A stretch of 18,050 nt of DNA from Bacilli bacterium. Its GTDB lineage: Bacteria > Bacillota_I > Bacilli_A > RF39 > UBA660. Below, piece after piece: positions 14,513 to 18,050 of the stretch. Every line of letters begins with the position of its first letter. The first letter of the stretch is position 1. The stretch is from positions 1 through 18,050 of the forward strand of contig JAQVVC010000013.1 in assembly GCA_028699175.1 (NCBI GenBank), read 5' to 3'. A model generated the notes under the pieces. That model saw only the letters and a list, made by a program, of their open reading frames with translations, had not been told where the DNA came from and searched no databases. Position numbers and translations under genes: made by a program.

Positions 14513-14540
14513 ATTATATTTAATTAATGACTGAAACTAA
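14513..14540 (-). promoter_or_regulatory. agrBD promoter with weak -35
   Basis: On the minus strand a perfect TATAAT (14518-14513) is preceded at 16 nt by TTAGTT (14540-14535), a poor -35 that resembles the A(C/T)AGTT half-sites before the response-regulator gene. The -10 ends 38 nt before the GTG start. A poor -35 fits positive control by the neighbouring LytTR regulator, but a second half-site at standard spacing is not evident. Confidence 0.4.
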
Positions 14541-14647
14541 CACTTTTTTACCTAAAATAAATAATTTCCTTTTGTGTATTAAAAGTATAATGTTTCATAC
14601 AGACTAGATATGTTTTTGTTTTATATTTCTCAAATATAAAAAAAAAT

Positions 14648-14656
14648 TGTTATACT
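14648..14656 (+). promoter_or_regulatory. Cold-shock gene promoter (extended -10)
   Basis: TGTTATACT at 14648-14656 is a TGn-extended -10 giving a start near 14663 and a leader of about 78 nt. The leader has a hairpin with CTGCGAA (14674-14680) pairing to TTCGGCAG (14691-14698) with one bulged G. Long structured leaders are usual for cold-shock genes. A weaker alternative -10 is TAAAAT at 14711-14716. Confidence 0.4.
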
Positions 14657-14740
14657 TTTGTTATTACTAGATTCTGCGAAGTAAATGTGTTTCGGCAGTA
14701 TTTAGAGCGTTAAAATATATAGGAAGGGAAGGTGTTTAGC

Positions 14741-14956
14741 TTGAGAGGTAAGGTTAAGTGGTTTAATAATGAAAAAGGCTATGGTTTCATAGAATATGAA
14801 GATCTTGAAGATATTTTTGTTCATTATTCAGCAATTAACAAAGAAGGATATAAAACTTTAAAAGAAGGTGACCTAGTTGAATTCAATTTAATAGAAACTA
14901 CAAAAGGCTTACAGGCTATCGATGTTTGTGCTGTTGCTTTGACTACAATTTTGTAG
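14741..14956 (+). CDS. Cold-shock protein (CspA family)
   Basis: Single OB-fold protein that binds single-stranded RNA and acts as an RNA chaperone. It has RNP1 KGYGFIEY and RNP2 IFVHYSAI, starting RGKVKWFNNEKGYGF and continuing YKTLKEGDLVEFNLIE. From TTG 14741 it is 71 residues, close to the usual 65-70. TTG is chosen because AGGTG at 14730-14734 is 6 nt upstream and the family normally begins two or three residues before GKVKWFN. GTG 14732, with AGGAAGG upstream, would give three extra residues and cannot be excluded. The last codons (Thr-Thr-Ile-Leu-stop) are the terminator hairpin itself. Confidence 0.9.
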   Translation: MRGKVKWFNNEKGYGFIEYEDLEDIFVHYSAINKEGYKTLKEGDLVEFNLIETTKGLQAIDVCAVALTTIL

Positions 14957-14963
14957 TTTTTTT
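14942..14963 (+). terminator. Terminator embedded in the 3' end of the cold-shock gene
   Basis: ACTACA (14942-14947) pairs with TGTAGT (14952-14957) around ATTT, followed by a T-run at 14958-14963. The stop codon TAG (14954-14956) is inside the 3' arm, so the final codons form the hairpin. Confidence 0.75.
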
Positions 14964-14973
14964 ATTAACTCTA

Positions 14974-14982
14974 TGTTATAAT
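14974..14982 (+). promoter_or_regulatory. Extended -10 promoter of hpf
   Basis: TGTTATAAT at 14974-14982 is identical to the extended -10 of rnr, again without a good -35. The -10 ends 19 nt before the TTG start at 15002. The predicted transcription start near 14989 coincides with the AGGAG ribosome binding site (14989-14993). Confidence 0.5.
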
Positions 14983-15001
14983 TTTAATAGGAGTTGATAA
15001 T

Positions 15002-15541
15002 TTGAAAATGGTAATTCGTGGTGTTAAAGTAGAGGTAACACCAGCAATTAAAAATCACATAATAGAGAAAATAGGAAAACTTGATAAGTATTTAAAAGAA
15101 CCGGAAAAAGTCAACGCAACAGTAATTATTAGAGTCCGAAATAATGAACAAATGATTGAAGTAACAGTAGTTACTCAGAAGTTTACTTTAAGAGCTGAAG
15201 AATCTCATTCTGATTTATATGCTGCTGTAGATTTGGTTTTAGATAAATTAGAAAGCCAAATAAGAAAACATAAAACAAGATTAAAAGATAAATATAAAAA
15301 AGAACCAAATAATTTAAAAGATTTTCTTTTTGATTTTGATATAAAGGAAGAAAAAGAAAATCATAATAAAATTGTTAAAAGAAAAAATATTAATTCTAAA
15401 CCAATGGATGAGGAAGAAGCTATTTTACAAATGGAATTAATAGGTCATGATTTCTTTATCTTTAATAATGTTAATGAAGATTGTGTATCAGTAATATATA
15501 AAAGAAAAGACGGAAATTACGGAATTATTAATACAAAATAA
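15002..15541 (+). CDS. hpf: Long-form ribosome hibernation promoting factor
   Basis: Binds the 30S subunit and dimerises ribosomes into inactive 100S particles under starvation or stress. The N-terminal S30AE domain (about 1-100) has IRGVKVEVTPAIKNHIIEKI and SDLYAAVDLVLDKLESQIRKHKTRLK. After a charged linker (about 105-130) comes the C-terminal dimerisation domain, KPMDEEEAILQMELIGHDFF to YKRKDGNYGIIN, marking it as the long form (179 residues) typical of Firmicutes. TTG 15002 is taken as the start because AGGAG at 14989-14993 is 8 nt upstream. The ATG at 15008 would be 14 nt away and remove two residues. Adjacency to secA is a common Firmicute arrangement. Confidence 0.93.
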   Translation: MKMVIRGVKVEVTPAIKNHIIEKIGKLDKYLKEPEKVNATVIIRVRNNEQMIEVTVVTQKFTLRAEESHSDLYAAVDLVLDKLESQIRKHKTRLKDKYKKEPNNLKDFLFDFDIKEEKENHNKIVKRKNINSKPMDEEEAILQMELIGHDFFIFNNVNEDCVSVIYKRKDGNYGIINTK

Positions 15542-15564
15542 AGATGTAAAAGTCTTTTTTTTTT
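15540..15564 (+). terminator. Possible weak terminator after hpf
   Basis: AAAGA (15540-15544) can pair with TCTTT (15553-15557) around an 8-nt loop, followed by an uninterrupted T-run to 15564. The stem is only 5 bp, so termination may be partial and some secA expression may come from hpf read-through. The T-run abuts the secA promoter. Confidence 0.4.
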
Positions 15565-15572
15565 GATATAAT
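15564..15572 (+). promoter_or_regulatory. Extended -10 promoter of secA
   Basis: TGATATAAT at 15564-15572 is a TGn-extended -10 with no -35 better than ATGTAA at 15544-15549. The -10 ends 19 nt before the ATG at 15592. The predicted start near 15579 is 2 nt before the GAGGTG ribosome binding site (15581-15586). Confidence 0.5.
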
Positions 15573-15591
15573 AACTAAGTGAGGTGCAAAA

Positions 15592-18050
15592 ATGAGTTTA
15601 TTAAAAAAATTAGTTGATACTGAATATAAAGAATTAAGAAGATTCAACAAAATTGCTGATGAAATTGTTGCTTTAGAAGAAGAATATTCTAAAAAAACAG
15701 ATAAACAATTAGCAGGGATGACAGAATATTTCAGATCAAAATTAGAAAAGGGAGCCGATGTAGAAGATATAATTGTCGAAGCTTTTGCAACTGTAAGAGA
15801 AGTCGCTTTTAGGCAAATTGGTGAAAAACCATATAAAGTTCAATTGATTGGTGGATTAGCTATTCATTATGGTAATATTGCTGAAATGAAAACAGGTGAA
15901 GGGAAAACCCTTACCACAACTTTACCTGCTTACTTAAATGGCTTAACAGGAAAAGGAGTCCATGTTGTTACTGCTAATGAATATTTATCATCAAGAAATG
16001 CTGAATGGATGGGACCAATTTATGATTTTTTAGGTCTTACTGTAGGAATTAATTTAAGAGAATTATCACCAAAAGAAAAACAAGCTGTATATAATTGTGA
16101 TATAACTTATTCTACTAATAATGAAATAGGTTTTGATTACTTAAGAGATAATATGGTTAGTCGTAAAGAAGATCGAGTTTTAAGACCACTAAATTATGTT
16201 ATTATTGATGAAGTAGACTCAATTTTAATCGATGAAGCTAGAACACCATTAATTATTTCAGGTGGCAAAATGGATGCTAAAAATTTATATATTGATACTG
16301 ATAAAGCTGTAAAAAAGTTAAAATTTGAAGAAGATTACACTATCGATGAAAAAACTAAATCAGTTCTTTTAACTGAAGCTGGTGGTGAAAAAATTGAAGG
16401 TTATTTTAAATTAAAAAATTTATATGATGCTGAAAATACTGCTTTAGTACATCATATTAATCAAGCCTTAAAAGCTAACTATGGCATGAAAAATGATGTT
16501 GATTATGTAGTAAGTGAAGAAGGAACCATTGTTATAGTAGATCAATTTACTGGTCGTTTAATGCATGGACGTCAATTTAGTGAAGGATTACATCAAGCAA
16601 TTGAAGCTAAAGAAAATGTTGCCATTAATGAAGAAACTAGAACATTAGCAACTATAACCTTCCAAAATTTATTTAGAATGTATAATAAATTATCTGGTAT
16701 GACTGGTACTGCTAAAACTGAAGAAGAAGAATTTAGAGAAATTTATAATATGTATGTAATTGAAATACCTACTAATAAACCTTGTATTAGAGAAGACATG
16801 GCTGATTTAATGTTTGCAACAGCAAATGGAAAATATCAAGCTATAATTAATTTTATTAAAGAATTACATGCAAAAGGACAACCTATCTTAGTAGGAACAA
16901 TTTCAGTTGATTCCAACGAATATTTATCAAAATTATTAACTAAAGCAAAACTTCCGCATGAAGTATTAAATGCTAAAAATCATGCTCGTGAAGCTGAAAT
17001 AATAGCTAAAGCAGGTGAAAAAGGTTCCATAACTATTGCTACAAATATGGCTGGTCGTGGTACTGATATTAAATTAGGAAAAGGCGTTATTGAACTGGGT
17101 GGTTTATGTGTTATTGGAACAGAAAGACATGAATCACGAAGAATTGATAATCAGTTAAGAGGTCGTGCCGGACGTCAAGGAGATCCAGGATATTCACAAT
17201 TTTTTATCTCTTTTGAAGATGAACTAATGATCAGATTTGGGACTGAAAAAGTAAAAAATATGATTCAAAATTTAGGATATGATGAAAATGAACCTTTAAG
17301 ATCAAAAATGTTTTCACGAAGTATTGAAAGTGCCCAAAAGAAAGTTGAAGGAAATAACTATGATAATCGTAAAAATTTATTAGATTACGATAATATCGTT
17401 AGTGAACAAAGGAAATTAATCTACAAAAAAAGAAATGCTATATTAGATGTAGAAGATATGAAAGAGATTTCTCATGATACATTAAGCGATTATGTTGAAG
17501 GATATTTAGAACCTTTTATAACAACTAAAGAAGGAGTCAAAGAAGAAGATTACGAATCAATTGCAAATCATTTTAATAATGCTTTATTAAGAAATAGTAA
17601 AATTGAAATTAAGGATATCAAAAAAATAAAATCAGGTGAAATAGTTGATTATTTATCAAATATTTTAATTAAAGACTATGAAGAAAAACTATCTGATATT
17701 CCAAGAGAAATAAGCAATGATTTTGAAAAATATATCTCACTTAGAGTTATCGATGAAGCTTGGGTAGGTCATATTAACTCTATGGACCATTTAAGAGAAG
17801 GTATTGGATTAAGAGGTTATGGACAAACAAATCCACTACAAGCTTATGCTTTAGAAGGATTTCAAATATTCGATCAAATGTTAGATACTATTGATTCTAA
17901 TATTGCCAACTTCTTATTAAAAGTTGAAATTAAACAAAATATTGAACCAAGAAAGAAGACAGTTATTCGTACTAATGATGGCAAAGAAAGTGTTAAATCA
18001 ACTCCTAAAAGAAGTCAAAAAATTGGTCGTAATGAACCGTGTCCATGTGG
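15592..18050 (+). CDS. secA: Preprotein translocase ATPase SecA (3' end beyond window)
   Basis: ATPase motor that drives unfolded preproteins through SecYEG. It starts at ATG 15592 with GAGGTG 5 nt upstream; 819 complete codons are present and it is open at the window edge. Visible: Walker A MKTGEGKT (about 99-106), VTANEYLSSRNAEWM, Walker B IIDEVDSILIDEARTPLI with DEVD at 206-209, GMTGTA, TNMAGRGTDIKLG, and the arginine-finger region DNQLRGRAGRQGDPG. The helical scaffold region has VIDEAWVGHINSMDHLREGI. The last residues, GRNEPCPCG, are the beginning of the zinc-binding SEC-C motif that also contacts SecB or ribosomes, so only a few residues are missing. No frameshift was seen. It works with the secG product earlier in the window. 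Confidence 0.96.
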   Translation, partial: MSLLKKLVDTEYKELRRFNKIADEIVALEEEYSKKTDKQLAGMTEYFRSKLEKGADVEDIIVEAFATVREVAFRQIGEKPYKVQLIGGLAIHYGNIAEMKTGEGKTLTTTLPAYLNGLTGKGVHVVTANEYLSSRNAEWMGPIYDFLGLTVGINLRELSPKEKQAVYNCDITYSTNNEIGFDYLRDNMVSRKEDRVLRPLNYVIIDEVDSILIDEARTPLIISGGKMDAKNLYIDTDKAVKKLKFEEDYTIDEKTKSVLLTEAGGEKIEGYFKLKNLYDAENTALVHHINQALKANYGMKNDVDYVVSEEGTIVIVDQFTGRLMHGRQFSEGLHQAIEAKENVAINEETRTLATITFQNLFRMYNKLSGMTGTAKTEEEEFREIYNMYVIEIPTNKPCIREDMADLMFATANGKYQAIINFIKELHAKGQPILVGTISVDSNEYLSKLLTKAKLPHEVLNAKNHAREAEIIAKAGEKGSITIATNMAGRGTDIKLGKGVIELGGLCVIGTERHESRRIDNQLRGRAGRQGDPGYSQFFISFEDELMIRFGTEKVKNMIQNLGYDENEPLRSKMFSRSIESAQKKVEGNNYDNRKNLLDYDNIVSEQRKLIYKKRNAILDVEDMKEISHDTLSDYVEGYLEPFITTKEGVKEEDYESIANHFNNALLRNSKIEIKDIKKIKSGEIVDYLSNILIKDYEEKLSDIPREISNDFEKYISLRVIDEAWVGHINSMDHLREGIGLRGYGQTNPLQAYALEGFQIFDQMLDTIDSNIANFLLKVEIKQNIEPRKKTVIRTNDGKESVKSTPKRSQKIGRNEPCPC

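Larger units (their letters stand above)
14475..14740. other. Divergent intergenic region, agrB / cold-shock gene
   Basis: The longest gap in the window, very AT-rich, with no ORF longer than a few codons beginning with a ribosome binding site. It holds the agrBD promoter at its left end. A perfect 10-bp inverted repeat follows, TTTTATATTT-CTC-AAATATAAAA (14619-14641), then the extended -10 of the cold-shock gene (14648-14656) and a leader hairpin (14674-14698). The stretch 14541-14618 shows no feature I can support. Confidence 0.6.

Noticed and set aside
14586..14591. TATAAT on the plus strand in the agrB/csp gap as another promoter
   Set aside because: No -35 or TGn extension, and no gene begins within a sensible distance other than the cold-shock gene, which has nearer candidates.
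1..18050. CRISPR arrays, insertion sequences, attachment sites, tRNA or rRNA genes, riboswitches
   Set aside because: No regularly spaced repeats, transposase or integrase frames, cloverleaf or rRNA-like segments were seen on either strand; gaps between genes are short and accounted for.

Overview
The window is a very AT-rich stretch of chromosome from a Gram-positive (Firmicutes/Bacilli-type) bacterium. The gene order eno…secG-rnr-smpB is a classic Firmicute arrangement. The organism makes peptidoglycan (MurF, and a FemAB-type ligase) and carries a rubrerythrin, which suggests an anaerobe. TGA is used as a stop (typA, eno) and Trp is TGG, so the code is the standard bacterial one and not that of Mycoplasma. 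An uncultured gut lineage near Mollicutes RF39 or Erysipelotrichales would fit, but that placement is inference.

Layout: (1) 73-2477, typA and a rubrerythrin, each with its own promoter. (2) 2530-3765 on the minus strand, a FemX/MurM-like aminoacyl-tRNA-dependent ligase, divergent from eno. (3) 3873-6883, eno, an unrecognised 140-residue Cys/His/Asp protein, and murF, tightly packed. (4) 6942-11587, secG, then rnr-smpB-amidase with overlapping genes. The amidase looks exported and anchored by a C-terminal helix. (5) 11588-14474, an Agr-type peptide quorum-sensing island. A LytTR response regulator and an AgrC-like kinase lie on the plus strand and converge on agrB-agrD on the minus strand. 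(6) 14741 to the end: a cold-shock protein, long-form hibernation factor HPF, and secA, which runs off the window edge just inside its zinc-binding tail.

The most interesting element is the quorum-sensing island. Its signal precursor, AgrD, is a 34-codon gene at 13859-13755 (minus strand) that is easily missed. It has a strong ribosome binding site, a small-residue amphipathic leader and an acidic EEPECP-type tail. At the position where AgrD normally has the ring-forming Cys (or Ser) it has Phe, so a conventional five-residue thiolactone cannot form. Upstream serines could give a six- or nine-residue lactone instead. The two convergent operons share one bidirectional hairpin that overlaps the 3' ends of both agrC and agrD. 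The response-regulator promoter is preceded by four alternating copies of an A(C/T)AGTT half-site and by a perfect 8-bp palindrome.

A second pattern concerns promoters. Four genes (femX, rnr, hpf, secA) have a TGn-extended -10 whose last base lies exactly 19 nt before the start codon, with no good -35. Four others (typA, rubrerythrin, eno, secG) have a -35/-10 pair with 17-nt spacing, ending 23-26 nt before the start. Predicted leaders are only about 13-20 nt. The two Agr promoters (36 and 38 nt, weak -35) fall outside both groups.

No transposon, phage, CRISPR array, tRNA, rRNA or tmRNA gene was seen. No gene-free stretch exceeds 300 nt; the longest is 14475-14740.
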